From the NCBI RefSeq assembly GCF_013415125.1, contig NZ_JACCDE010000040.1, positions 1-40,645 on the forward strand: a stretch of 40,645 nt of DNA, given 5' to 3'. The translations under genes were made by a program, and so were the position numbers. Of this stretch, positions 25,490-33,882 are shown piece by piece; position 1 is the first letter of the stretch, and every line of letters begins with the position of its first letter. Source of the stretch: Vreelandella glaciei (GTDB lineage Bacteria > Pseudomonadota > Gammaproteobacteria > Pseudomonadales > Halomonadaceae). The notes under the pieces were generated by a model. The model was not told the DNA's origin and did not search any database. It was given only the letters and a program-made list of their open reading frames with translations.

Positions 25490-26899
25490 CTAACGCACAA
25501 AGCCTATCGAATCCGTGAACTCCATTAGCATTTCTGCACCAAGCCCACCGACAATCAACAGCAAGCCAGACACGATCATGGTGGTTCGTGCCCACTGGCC
25601 CACCAGTACATGCACAGTGGGTCGGGTATCGCTAAACATCATCCGCGCCACGATGCGCAGGTAATAGAACAGCGAGACAACGGTGTTGGCGGCAGCCACG
25701 AATGCCAGCCAAGCGTATCCCCCCTCAATCGTGACGCTGAACAACATGAGTTTGCCAAAAAAACCGATCAGCGGCGGGATACCCACTAAAGAAAGTAGCG
25801 AAGCGATTAGTATCGTTGTGGCAATAGGTGCCTGTCTGGCTAGCCCCTGATAGCTCTCCAGTGCAGTGCGCCCTCTCAGATAGGTGACCACAGCGAAAGC
25901 CGCCAAGTTAGCAATGGCGTAGCTGGCCAAAAAGAACACCAGCGCCGGTAGAGCCTGGTCGCTTGTTCCCATTACCACGATCGCCATCAAGGCATAGCCG
26001 GACTGGGAAACCGATGACCAACCCAGCAGGCGCCGTACATCTGTCTGTCGAAGGGCAGCCACGTTACCCAGCGTCATGGTCGTGACCGAGATCAGAGCCA
26101 CAATCGCTCGCCAGGCGACATCCGGCGGCATTAATGACACGAAACGGGCCAATGCGACGGCAGCGCCAATCTTGGGAATTACGGTCAAGAAGGCTGCCAC
26201 CGGTGCCGGGGAACCTTGGGCTACATCCGGCATCCAGGCGTGGGCCGGAAAAGCCGCCAGCTTGAAGGACAAGCCCAGTATGATAGAGGCAGTGGCGATG
26301 GTTAGCGCCAGGCTGTCGTGACCTACGGAAAGTTTTTGTGCGATTTCTGGATAGCCTGTGTTACCAGTCAGGCCGAACAACACGACAACGCCTATCGTCA
26401 GTAAAGTGTTGGTCAAGGCTCCCATCAGAAAATACTTCATGCCAGCTTCCAGGGCGGGTGCCCAGGTGCGGTGATAGGCAGCCAGCGGATAGCTGGCCAC
26501 CGACGACAGCAACACACCGACGACCAGTTCCATGGTGTCACTGGCTGACGCCATCATGATCACACCCAACAGCGCGAACAACATCAATGCGTAATACTCG
26601 GCATGGCGGCGATCGGTCTGCATCCACTCAGGGGACATGGCAATAACCAGCGCGCCGGCAATCAACACGACTAGTTTGCTGGAGAGTGCCATGCCGTCCA
26701 GGGCCCACACACCCGAGAACGTCAGCCTCGGCGGTCCATCCCACTGCGTAAAGGTCAACCCAATACAAAGCCCAATCGTGAGCAACGCCAGTACAGCCGC
26801 CCAGACATGCTGGTGTTGTCGGGCGAAAGCCGCGAACAATACGATAATCACAGCACCGAGCGTCAGGCTGATTTCCGGCAACACATCACCAATAGGCAT
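25490..26899 (-). CDS. nuoN: Complex I-like membrane subunit NuoN
   Basis: A 469-residue, ~14-helix antiporter-like subunit. It keeps EAGMKYFLMGALTNT (Lys155), LAAFPAHAWMPDVAQGSPAP with the broken-helix region, and RRLLGWSSVSQSGYALMA. By eye, the TM5 glutamate of NuoN (GxELxS in the family) is replaced by Leu130 (LVVGVLLSSVASYPLAAY), which would alter proton coupling. Start: ATG 26899 overlaps the nuoM stop (TGATG) and has TAGGAG 8 bases upstream; the longer frame into nuoM is not used. It is the last gene of the operon. A Gly/Leu-rich C-terminus and normal length argue against decay. Confidence 0.88.
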   Translation of the reverse strand: MPIGDVLPEISLTLGAVIIVLFAAFARQHQHVWAAVLALLTIGLCIGLTFTQWDGPPRLTFSGVWALDGMALSSKLVVLIAGALVIAMSPEWMQTDRRHAEYYALMLFALLGVIMMASASDTMELVVGVLLSSVASYPLAAYHRTWAPALEAGMKYFLMGALTNTLLTIGVVVLFGLTGNTGYPEIAQKLSVGHDSLALTIATASIILGLSFKLAAFPAHAWMPDVAQGSPAPVAAFLTVIPKIGAAVALARFVSLMPPDVAWRAIVALISVTTMTLGNVAALRQTDVRRLLGWSSVSQSGYALMAIVVMGTSDQALPALVFFLASYAIANLAAFAVVTYLRGRTALESYQGLARQAPIATTILIASLLSLVGIPPLIGFFGKLMLFSVTIEGGYAWLAFVAAANTVVSLFYYLRIVARMMFSDTRPTVHVLVGQWARTTMIVSGLLLIVGGLGAEMLMEFTDSIGFVR

Positions 26900-28386
26900 C
26901 AGCGGGCTCCTACCAACAGCGTTGCTGAAGCCTCTATGAGGGTCAGCAGGAACTGCGGCGCAATACCAATGATCACGAAGCCTGCCGACAGCACCCCGAG
27001 CACACCCCACTCAGCTGGGCGTAGATCGTCAAACTTCGCCCATCGCTGCGGCATCGCCCCGAAGAACAGTTTTTGCAGCATCTGCAGAAACAACGCTGCC
27101 GTGATCAGAATGCCCAGCACACCAATGACAGCGAGCCAAGGGTAGACGGCAAAGGTGCCGGCAAAGATATGGAACTCCGCCACGAAGCCGGCCAGACCAG
27201 GAAGCCCCAGGCTGGCAAACGAGGCGAGTATGGCGAACGTTGCCAATAGCGGTGCCTGTCGGAGCAGCCCACCATAGCTATCCAAATCGTATTCCTCGGT
27301 GCGCTGCCAGAACGAGCCGCAGATCAGAAACAGCGCCCCGGTAATCAGTCCGTGTGCCACCATCTCTACCGTGGCCCCTATCAGTGCCATCTCGCGGGCA
27401 TATACCGCATCCTGGAACAAGGCGCCAGCCACGGCGATCCCTAGCACCGTGTAGCCCATATGATTGATAGAGGTATAGGCAATGCGTCGTTTCAAATTTC
27501 CCTGGCCAAATGCCACGAGGGCACCATAGAGAATAGAAACCACAGCAAAGAGAGCGATAATCAGAGCGTAGCGGGCAAAGGTCTCCCCCATCATTGAGTA
27601 CGGAATCCTCAGAATCCCGTAGGTGCCCATCTTGAGCAGCACCCCGGCGAGAACTGCCGAGGCCGGTCCGGGAGCGTCGACATGCGCTTGGGGCAACCAG
27701 GTATGCACGGGCACGATGGGAGTCTTGATGGCGAAGCCGAGCATGAGGGCGAGAAATATGAGGCCAGCAGACACACCCGCTCCCGCCAATGGCTGCTGCT
27801 CGATCAGCACTCGCATGTCAAAGGTGTGTGGCTCGACTGATAGATAAAGCCCGATGAATGCCAGCAACAACAGTAGCGAACCACAGAAAGTGTAAAGAAA
27901 GAACTTGAATGCTGAATGCTGGGCCTGACCGTGCCCCCAGCGGCCGATCAGGAAAAACATCCCCACCAGGCTCAGGTCGAAAAAGACATAGAAGAGCAGC
28001 AGGTCCAATGAGAGGAAGACGCCAAGCGACACGGACTGCAGAAAGAGCATCCAAGCGTAGTACTGCCGAGGCTGGTTCTGCGTGTTAATGGGATAGGCAA
28101 TACTGGCAGCGAAGACCAAGGAACTCATCGTCGCGATAGCCAGCGCGATGCCGTCTACGCCTAGCCGGTATGCCATGCCCAGGCTGGGTACCCAAGGCAC
28201 CTCTTCGACAAATTGAAATAGTGCGCCTTGGGTATCGAACTGCAGCCAAGCCCAGGCCAGCAGTAATACAGGCAATAGGGAAACCCCCACAGCAAACAGG
28301 CGAGCCGTGGTCTCTGTCCAACGGCGTGAAACGGCGAGTACGAGAGCTCCCAGCATGGGAAGGCCCAAGGTTGCGGTGAGAATCAA
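26899..28386 (-). CDS. nuoM: Complex I-like membrane subunit NuoM
   Basis: This 495-residue antiporter-like subunit has about 14 helices. It shows SLDLLLFYVFFDLSLVGMFF, where the functionally key TM5 Glu of NuoM appears as Asp137, then the lysine-bearing KFFLYTFCGSLLL, VHTWLPQAHVDAPGPASAVL (HVD instead of the usual HTE), LAGVLLKMGTYGILR and LKRRIAYTSINHMGY. The start is TTG at 28386, overlapping the nuoL stop as TTGA with an AGGAG site ahead, so nuoL and nuoM are translationally coupled. The protein belongs to the proton-pumping arm. Confidence 0.88.
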   Translation of the reverse strand: MILTATLGLPMLGALVLAVSRRWTETTARLFAVGVSLLPVLLLAWAWLQFDTQGALFQFVEEVPWVPSLGMAYRLGVDGIALAIATMSSLVFAASIAYPINTQNQPRQYYAWMLFLQSVSLGVFLSLDLLLFYVFFDLSLVGMFFLIGRWGHGQAQHSAFKFFLYTFCGSLLLLLAFIGLYLSVEPHTFDMRVLIEQQPLAGAGVSAGLIFLALMLGFAIKTPIVPVHTWLPQAHVDAPGPASAVLAGVLLKMGTYGILRIPYSMMGETFARYALIIALFAVVSILYGALVAFGQGNLKRRIAYTSINHMGYTVLGIAVAGALFQDAVYAREMALIGATVEMVAHGLITGALFLICGSFWQRTEEYDLDSYGGLLRQAPLLATFAILASFASLGLPGLAGFVAEFHIFAGTFAVYPWLAVIGVLGILITAALFLQMLQKLFFGAMPQRWAKFDDLRPAEWGVLGVLSAGFVIIGIAPQFLLTLIEASATLLVGAR

Positions 28387-30356
28387 AGGAGTGCTCCTAT
28401 GCCCAAGATTATAAAAATTACGGCGAACCCTGCCGCGATACCGGTGTAGTAATGATGCGTCTGTCCGGTATGGGCCTGCCGCGCTACTTGGCCCGCCCAG
28501 TCAACGCCTCTCGCTAGTAGGCTCGTTGCGCCATCGAATGCCCCTTCGCCACGTCGATCACTGACCTTGGCCAGCCACACGCCAAAACGGGCGCTGGCGC
28601 GGATGCCAGCATCTACAGCTCGATCGTCGAAGCGTGCCAGGCCATGGCTGAAGGATATCGCAGCACTTACTCCGCGGCCCCGTAATCCAGCATCCACTAC
28701 GCGATCATCGAAACGTGCCAGGCCATGGCTGAACCTCATGAAGGTAGAAATCCCCCGCTCTGCCAGAGCTGGCAGGCCAAACCAGTTCGCCATAGCAGCA
28801 TGCGTCTCGCTCTGTCGGCTCTGATTCGACCCCTCTCGGCGCACCGCCCAAAACCCAGCGCCAATGCCTAGCGCCACCAGCAGTAGCGACAGGATCAGTT
28901 CCCACAGTTTGGTTTGGGGAAGCTGGATCGATAGCAGGTTAGCAAGGTCGTTTCCCACACCGGGCCACCAGAGCAGAGATAGCACTAGCGTGCCTGCCGA
29001 AAGCAGGTAGAGCGAGCCGGCCTCAACCGAGGAGTGCCCTGGCTGTGATGGGGCAGTTTTCGTGGGGCCATGCAGACCTCGTCCAAATGCGAGCAACTGA
29101 AAGCGTGTTGCATACAACGCGCTGAGCCCACCAGCGATGGCGGCGATCACGGCCAGCCAGGACGCCTGATGGCCAGCAGCAGTAATGATCTTCTCCTTGC
29201 TCCAGGATGCCCCCAGCGGGATAACCCCTGCCAGCGCCAGACTGGCCACCATGGTCGCCACTGCAATCCCCGGAAGCAGTCGCCCGAGGCGCATCGTATT
29301 TAGCGAGTAGCTGCCGACATGACGTTCGGCAATGCCGGCTGCTAGGAACAAAGCCGCTTTCGTGAAGGCGTGTGTGACGAAGTGCACCAGGGCGACACCG
29401 GGAAAGCCTGCCCCTACCGCTAACCACATCAGGCCATACTGAGCCGATGTCGAGGCGGCCAGCAGCTTCTTGGCATGCCTTTGCAGATAGGCCACGACCC
29501 CCCCTGCCAGGGCGGTGGCCAAGCCTAACGTGATGGCAACCGGCCCAAACCAGGCAACGGCAGCCATCTCCGCATGCAGCCGAATCACCAGATAGATACC
29601 TGCGGCGACCATGGTCGCCGCGTGGAGTAATGCCGACACCGGTGTTGGCCCGGACATGGCGGCAAACAACCATGGCGAGAAGGGAACCTGGGCGGACTTG
29701 GCCGCTGCAGCCAACACGGCGCCGGCAACAAACACATCCAGTAGCCACCCATCGAGTTGGGACAGGTCAGCAAAGGCAAACGAGCCAGTGCCGGCAAACG
29801 CTGCCGCCGCTGCAATGTACAGCCCCAGATCCCCGAAGCGAGTGACCAGGAACGCCCAGGCGGCATCCCGCAGGTTGTCGCCCTCTTGCCACTCGTGGGC
29901 AATCAGTGCCCATGAACAGGCCCCGACCAGCTCCCAGGCGATCAGCAGGGTCACCAGATCCTCAGCCAGCACGAGAAGCTCCATCGCCCCGACAAATGCC
30001 GTCAGCAGAGCGACCAACCTGACGGGTGGACGCGTTGGCACGCCCTCACTGACGGGCTCAGACTCATGGTAGGCGCTATAGGCTATGATCAGTGTAGCGA
30101 TCAGTGGCACGACGATGGCAAATACAGCGCTCGCTGGTGTCATCCCAACCGACAGGACGATCCGTGAGCTCCAGCGATAGGCACCACCCCAGTCCCCCAT
30201 GAGCGCCACACTCGCGAGCAGCAGGGTAACGACAGCGACTGCCGCCCCCATCAGGCCCAACACGGCTCGACCACTATCCCTAGCGGACAAGCGCTTGCCA
30301 AGCCAATACATCCCGGGGGCGGCAAGCAGTGGGAAAAGAGGAACAAACCACAACAT
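28383..30356 (-). CDS. nuoL: Complex I-like membrane subunit NuoL with internally repeated tail
   Basis: This 657-residue distal antiporter-like subunit keeps the TM5 Glu142 (LLIAWELVGACSWALIAHEW), AMSGPTPVSALLHAATMVAA, AKKLLAASTSAQYGLMWLA, VTHAFTKAALFLAAG and GASWSKEKII. Near the C-terminus, where NuoL has its long lateral helix, FSHGLARFDDR-VVDAG occurs and then repeats almost exactly (FSHGLARFDDR-AVDAG) about 22 residues later. A final membrane helix follows (FAVIFIILGIGALL). ATG 30356 overlaps the nuoK stop (TGATG). This repeat lengthens the amphipathic helix that braces the membrane arm. Confidence 0.9.
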   Translation of the reverse strand: MLWFVPLFPLLAAPGMYWLGKRLSARDSGRAVLGLMGAAVAVVTLLLASVALMGDWGGAYRWSSRIVLSVGMTPASAVFAIVVPLIATLIIAYSAYHESEPVSEGVPTRPPVRLVALLTAFVGAMELLVLAEDLVTLLIAWELVGACSWALIAHEWQEGDNLRDAAWAFLVTRFGDLGLYIAAAAAFAGTGSFAFADLSQLDGWLLDVFVAGAVLAAAAKSAQVPFSPWLFAAMSGPTPVSALLHAATMVAAGIYLVIRLHAEMAAVAWFGPVAITLGLATALAGGVVAYLQRHAKKLLAASTSAQYGLMWLAVGAGFPGVALVHFVTHAFTKAALFLAAGIAERHVGSYSLNTMRLGRLLPGIAVATMVASLALAGVIPLGASWSKEKIITAAGHQASWLAVIAAIAGGLSALYATRFQLLAFGRGLHGPTKTAPSQPGHSSVEAGSLYLLSAGTLVLSLLWWPGVGNDLANLLSIQLPQTKLWELILSLLLVALGIGAGFWAVRREGSNQSRQSETHAAMANWFGLPALAERGISTFMRFSHGLARFDDRVVDAGLRGRGVSAAISFSHGLARFDDRAVDAGIRASARFGVWLAKVSDRRGEGAFDGATSLLARGVDWAGQVARQAHTGQTHHYYTGIAAGFAVIFIILGIGALL

Positions 30357-30661
30357 CAGTGCTTCAACCCGGTCAGTGACTCGGTCATGTCGGCCTGCTT
30401 ACCGCGGAAGACGGCTACTACCAAAGCAAATCCCATGGCCATCTCAATGGCCATCACCGCCATAACAATGATCGTCAGCAGTTGCCCTTCTGGCGCCCCA
30501 GCCCCGCTAAAGGCCCAGAACGCCACCGCGGCGAGCATGACGCCATTGAGGATCAGTTCCAGTCCCATCATCAGCATCACGAACGATTGCTGGGAAAGCG
30601 CACCATAAATCCCGATGCCAATCAGTGCCGCTGCCAATAGCAAAAGTGTGGTTAGTGTCAT
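30356..30661 (-). CDS. nuoK: Complex I-like membrane subunit NuoK
   Basis: A 101-residue, three-helix protein with both conserved membrane glutamates of NuoK: Glu35 in MMGLELILNGVML and Glu73 in VMAIEMAMGFALV. It is of family length. Retention of both Glu argues that the half-channel nearest the quinone module is still functional. The start is ATG 30661, 30 bases after the nuoJ stop, the only real gap in the operon. Its stop overlaps nuoL. Confidence 0.92.
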   Translation of the reverse strand: MTLTTLLLLAAALIGIGIYGALSQQSFVMLMMGLELILNGVMLAAVAFWAFSGAGAPEGQLLTIIVMAVMAIEMAMGFALVVAVFRGKQADMTESLTGLKH

Positions 30662-30691
30662 GCAAGCCTCCCTGCCTATCTGTCTGCTTGG

Positions 30692-31318
30692 TCAGTGGTG
30701 ATGATGGTGTTGATGACCACCACTCTCTTCCTCTTCGTCCTCCTCGAGCTTACCCGCCGGGTCGCCACCCGGCTCCAGCCCCGGCGGTAGCGAACCCACT
30801 GCAGCCGCCCCATAGCGGCCCCGATGACTCGACAACACCACCACGCCGATCATGGTGGTTAAAAGCACGATGCCCGCCGACTCGAAGATCAGCATCGAGT
30901 CACCAAGCATCTCATTGCCTAGGGATCTAACTGGCTCAAGGTCTGCCGAGACCGGCTGGTCAGGAAAGGCAGCCAATAGCGCCATGGCGCCCAATACCAG
31001 GAAGCCGACAATCCCCGCCCCGATAGCGATACGTTCCTGGTGAACCATATTCATCGGGTTAAGGCCGGCAGGATTCATCATGAACATGACCATGAACAGC
31101 GCCATGACCGTCATCTCCACAGCCATCATGAAGAACATCGCCACGCCCAGGTATTCCGCTGCCAGCAGAATCATGATCACGCCTACGGCGATGAACGACA
31201 CCAGCAGGAAAAAGGAGGCGCGTACCATGGAATCGGTACGAAACACTCGCCATCCGGTGACCACCGCGAGCGTGGCCAATGATAGAAACGTGATATCAAT
31301 GCCAATGCCGTGATTCAT
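30692..31318 (-). CDS. nuoJ: Complex I-like membrane subunit NuoJ with His-rich tail
   Basis: A 208-residue protein with five predicted helices. The family core YxGxxMVLFxF region appears as EYLGVAMFFMMAVEMTVMAL, with Met-rich MVMFMMNP. The C-terminus has an acidic stretch (EEDEEEESGG) ending HQHHHHH, which is not a normal NuoJ feature and could bind metal or be an assembly tag. The start is ATG 31318, overlapping the nuoH stop (ATGA); the longer frame to 31381 lies inside nuoH. The TM3 pi-bulge region seems preserved. Confidence 0.85.
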   Translation of the reverse strand: MNHGIGIDITFLSLATLAVVTGWRVFRTDSMVRASFFLLVSFIAVGVIMILLAAEYLGVAMFFMMAVEMTVMALFMVMFMMNPAGLNPMNMVHQERIAIGAGIVGFLVLGAMALLAAFPDQPVSADLEPVRSLGNEMLGDSMLIFESAGIVLLTTMIGVVVLSSHRGRYGAAAVGSLPPGLEPGGDPAGKLEEDEEEESGGHQHHHHH

Positions 31319-32241
31319 AGCAGCGCCCCTATGCCAGCCCACACCAGGTCGATAAACGACAGTGGTAACAGCACCACCCACATCAAGGTGACGCAGCGCT
31401 CAGGGGCAATACGCGGCAGTACCCGTCCAAGCAATAGCAACACGAGTAGCACTGCCAGCATCTTGATGGCCATCCATAACGGACCGGGTAGCCAAGGTCC
31501 CATCCAGCCACCTAAAAAAGCACTTGCTGCCACACCACTGAAAGCAACCAACATGGCCGCCCGAGCCACATCCCAGACCAGCCGAGGTGGCCCAGAGATC
31601 TCAGAAGCCGTTCCTCCAGCCAGGTCCTTCGAATCAGCAAGGTTGAGCGGGCCCCAGAAGGTCATGCCTAGGCCGACAATCAGGAACAATGGCAACCCCA
31701 GCGGTTGGCGTATGACATTCCACAGCGCTTCTTGCGAGGCGACCACTTGGGTGAACTGTAGCGATTCGGCCGGCAATGCCACGCCAATTAGCACAAACAT
31801 GCTGATCAGGATGTAAGAGAGCCCTAGCGCCACATAACGGTAGCCGCCGATGAGTGCCAGCAGCGCGTTTGCCGACCAGCCATGCAAGAAGATAACCACT
31901 GTCGCTAATGCTTCCACGCTGCCCCACAGCACCACGCTGGTGACCAAGTCAGTGGCGACCAGCGACTCCGACCACGGCACCACGGCCAGTCCGATTGCAG
32001 CCAACGCCAAATACAGTGCCGGCGCCAGCCGCCAGGCCTGCCAGTCCGGTGCTTCGGTGGCATTGGCGTGTTGGGTCATCAGCCAAGCCCCTCGGGCCAT
32101 GGGAGCAAGCCAGACACGGCCTGCCTGAGGGGCGCCGAATGCACCGGCAATAAGCCGATCAAGCACCGCCACGACGTAGGCGCCGACAGTCAGCATGAAC
32201 ATCACCATCAGTACAGGCAGGAACAGCTCACTTAACAACAT
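31315..32241 (-). CDS. nuoH: Complex I-like membrane subunit NuoH (divergent)
   Basis: A 308-residue, eight-helix protein with NuoH landmarks HGWSANALLALIGGYRYVA and WMGPWLPGPLWMAIKMLAVL. The quinone-tunnel loop, usually FDLPEAESELVAGFNTEYSG, reads LNLADSKDLAGGTASEISG, so most loop acidic residues are lost or changed. NuoH forms the quinone chamber with NuoB and NuoD, and its change parallels the degeneration of the fused B/D-like subunit next to it. ATG 32241 has GGGAGG 8 bases upstream and overlaps the preceding gene by 14 bases. An upstream extension to 32274 lacks support. Confidence 0.85.
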   Translation of the reverse strand: MLLSELFLPVLMVMFMLTVGAYVVAVLDRLIAGAFGAPQAGRVWLAPMARGAWLMTQHANATEAPDWQAWRLAPALYLALAAIGLAVVPWSESLVATDLVTSVVLWGSVEALATVVIFLHGWSANALLALIGGYRYVALGLSYILISMFVLIGVALPAESLQFTQVVASQEALWNVIRQPLGLPLFLIVGLGMTFWGPLNLADSKDLAGGTASEISGPPRLVWDVARAAMLVAFSGVAASAFLGGWMGPWLPGPLWMAIKMLAVLLVLLLLGRVLPRIAPERCVTLMWVVLLPLSFIDLVWAGIGALL

Positions 32242-33544
32242 TACCCGAACCTCCCTGCACTGCCCGTGACTCACCAGGCGACTGTGTTCCGCCCCCTCTA
32301 TCGGCTACCGCCGCTATATCCAGACTAGCAATAGTAGCCAGTGCATCGCCCCACTCCAGGCCTGGTAAGATCTCGTCAAGAATCGCGCTAGCATCTTCGG
32401 GAGGCTGTTCGTCCCACGGCCCCCGTGGCGTCTCGATGCAATCCACATCGTTCGTGTACACCTCATCCCGTTCGGCCTGGCGTGCCAACATTAAGGATTG
32501 TTCGACTTCGTCCAAGATTTGCTTCCAACGGGCCGAGACTCCTCCTCCGTCCTGGCATACGGGGGAAAACCCTAGACGGCGATAACCGGCATCGTGTGAA
32601 CGCAAATCATCAGCCAGCCCGGCAGCACGAGCGGCAGGCCCGCCAAACTGTCGGGCCTGCTCTGTATTGAGCACACCACCGCCTACAGCAGCCAGATGAA
32701 AGAAGCCACTGCGAACCAGGCGTCGACGTAGCCCATCTAGCGTGCTTGATGTCGACAAACCGTGTGCCAGGCGCAAGGAACTTAGGCTGAGTGCTTCCAG
32801 CCCAGCAAGATGCAGCGCATGGTACAGGCGCTGCAGATGATGACGGGCCCGTGCGAGCTCAATCTCGGCGATGGGGACGGGGTGCTTCCGAGCGTTGAAA
32901 AACACCGCGTCGAGGCGTTGCGGATACGGCTCCAACTGCGTTTCCCATGACTGAACCAGATCCCCCTGCAACGTAACCTCCGCTGCCATGCCGGGCGGAA
33001 ATGCCATGAAGAACGGCCCGAGCCGAAAAGTCAGCGAATCCAGCGTCAAACCATCGCTGATATCTTCCTGCATATTCATGGCCATGGGCCGCCCGTAGGG
33101 CACTCCACCCATCATGCCTTCGCCACCTTGGCCGAAGTCTCCTTCACCTTTCCAAGGATTGGGCGGTCTATCCGACAAGATGCGGCATCCACTGTCACGC
33201 TGGCCTGTCATCAGTTCACGATGTGCTTTGGTTAGGGCCGCAGGTAAATCGGTGAGATCATCGATCCGATCCACGTTTTCAAGATGAGGCCACGGTTCGT
33301 TACGAAACCACAGCGTAGTGAAAGGATCAGGCAACTGATCGTGAACACGACGTAGAGGCTCTAATCTATCAGCCGGAACCTCCCCCGCAATCAGCAACAC
33401 ACTGGCGTGGCGTGGCGAATCGACCAGTTCGATTTCCGGCGATAGCGCGAGGTACCGCAGCGCTTTATCGCCCTGCTTGCCCAGCACAGGAAATACGGGA
33501 GCCCGCTTATGCGAAGCGAGTTTCCGTAGCCAGTTCACTGCCAC
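32228..33544 (-). CDS. Fused NuoB-like/NuoD-like peripheral subunit, cluster ligands absent
   Basis: A 438-residue soluble protein between nuoA and nuoH, where NuoB, C and D normally lie. Residues 40-80 (SPRHASVLLIAGEVPADRLE, then LPDPFTTLWF) resemble the NuoB/[NiFe]-small-subunit segment around SPRHADxLLVTGxVT, but none of the cysteines that bind cluster N2 is present. Residues 160-200 (LTFRLGPFFMAFPPGMAAEV, then TLQGDLVQSWE) resemble the NuoD/hydrogenase large-subunit start, yet the His of the quinone site are missing. The later part is helical, like NuoD. Only three scattered Cys exist (Cys120 and two C-terminal). The start is GTG 33544, with GAGGGGG 7 bases upstream and a 10-base overlap with nuoA. 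It has no redox centre I can see. A non-Nuo identity is possible. Confidence 0.7.
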   Translation of the reverse strand: MAVNWLRKLASHKRAPVFPVLGKQGDKALRYLALSPEIELVDSPRHASVLLIAGEVPADRLEPLRRVHDQLPDPFTTLWFRNEPWPHLENVDRIDDLTDLPAALTKAHRELMTGQRDSGCRILSDRPPNPWKGEGDFGQGGEGMMGGVPYGRPMAMNMQEDISDGLTLDSLTFRLGPFFMAFPPGMAAEVTLQGDLVQSWETQLEPYPQRLDAVFFNARKHPVPIAEIELARARHHLQRLYHALHLAGLEALSLSSLRLAHGLSTSSTLDGLRRRLVRSGFFHLAAVGGGVLNTEQARQFGGPAARAAGLADDLRSHDAGYRRLGFSPVCQDGGGVSARWKQILDEVEQSLMLARQAERDEVYTNDVDCIETPRGPWDEQPPEDASAILDEILPGLEWGDALATIASLDIAAVADRGGGTQSPGESRAVQGGSGNVVK

Positions 33545-33882
33545 TTGAATACCCCCTCACGCCAGGCGTAAACAATGCCAACCGACAGGATGGCCAGGAA
33601 CATGCCCATCTCCATTACTGCCATCATGCCCTTCTCTACGAAGACAACCGCCCATGGATACATGAACATCATCTCCATTTCGAAGGCGATCAGCAGCAGC
33701 GTCATGGGATAATAGCGGACGTGATAGCGGCTCCAGGCGTGGCTATCTGGCGTACCACCGCCTAGAAAAGGCGCGCGCTGCGGGTAGGTGGCTATCGGCT
33801 GGTGGCGCATAGGCAGCCACTGCACTAGCAGGCCGGCGCCTAAGCTCAGTAATAAAACAATAAGCAGAGTCAACAGTTCCAT
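33535..33882 (-). CDS. nuoA: Complex I-like membrane subunit NuoA
   Basis: A 115-residue, three-helix protein. The loop normally carrying YECG has no Cys (QRAPFLGGGTPDSHAWSRYH). The second helix is RYYPMTLLLIAFEMEMMFMY, in place of the usual RFYLxAxLFIxFDIExxFLYPW, with EME for DIE. PWAVVF is preserved. The loss of the conserved Cys near the quinone chamber agrees with the altered NuoH and B/D-like subunits. ATG 33882 has GAGGG upstream; the longer frame to 33900 is less likely. First gene of the eight-gene operon (A, B/D-like, H, J, K, L, M, N). Confidence 0.82.
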   Translation of the reverse strand: MELLTLLIVLLLSLGAGLLVQWLPMRHQPIATYPQRAPFLGGGTPDSHAWSRYHVRYYPMTLLLIAFEMEMMFMYPWAVVFVEKGMMAVMEMGMFLAILSVGIVYAWREGVFKWQ

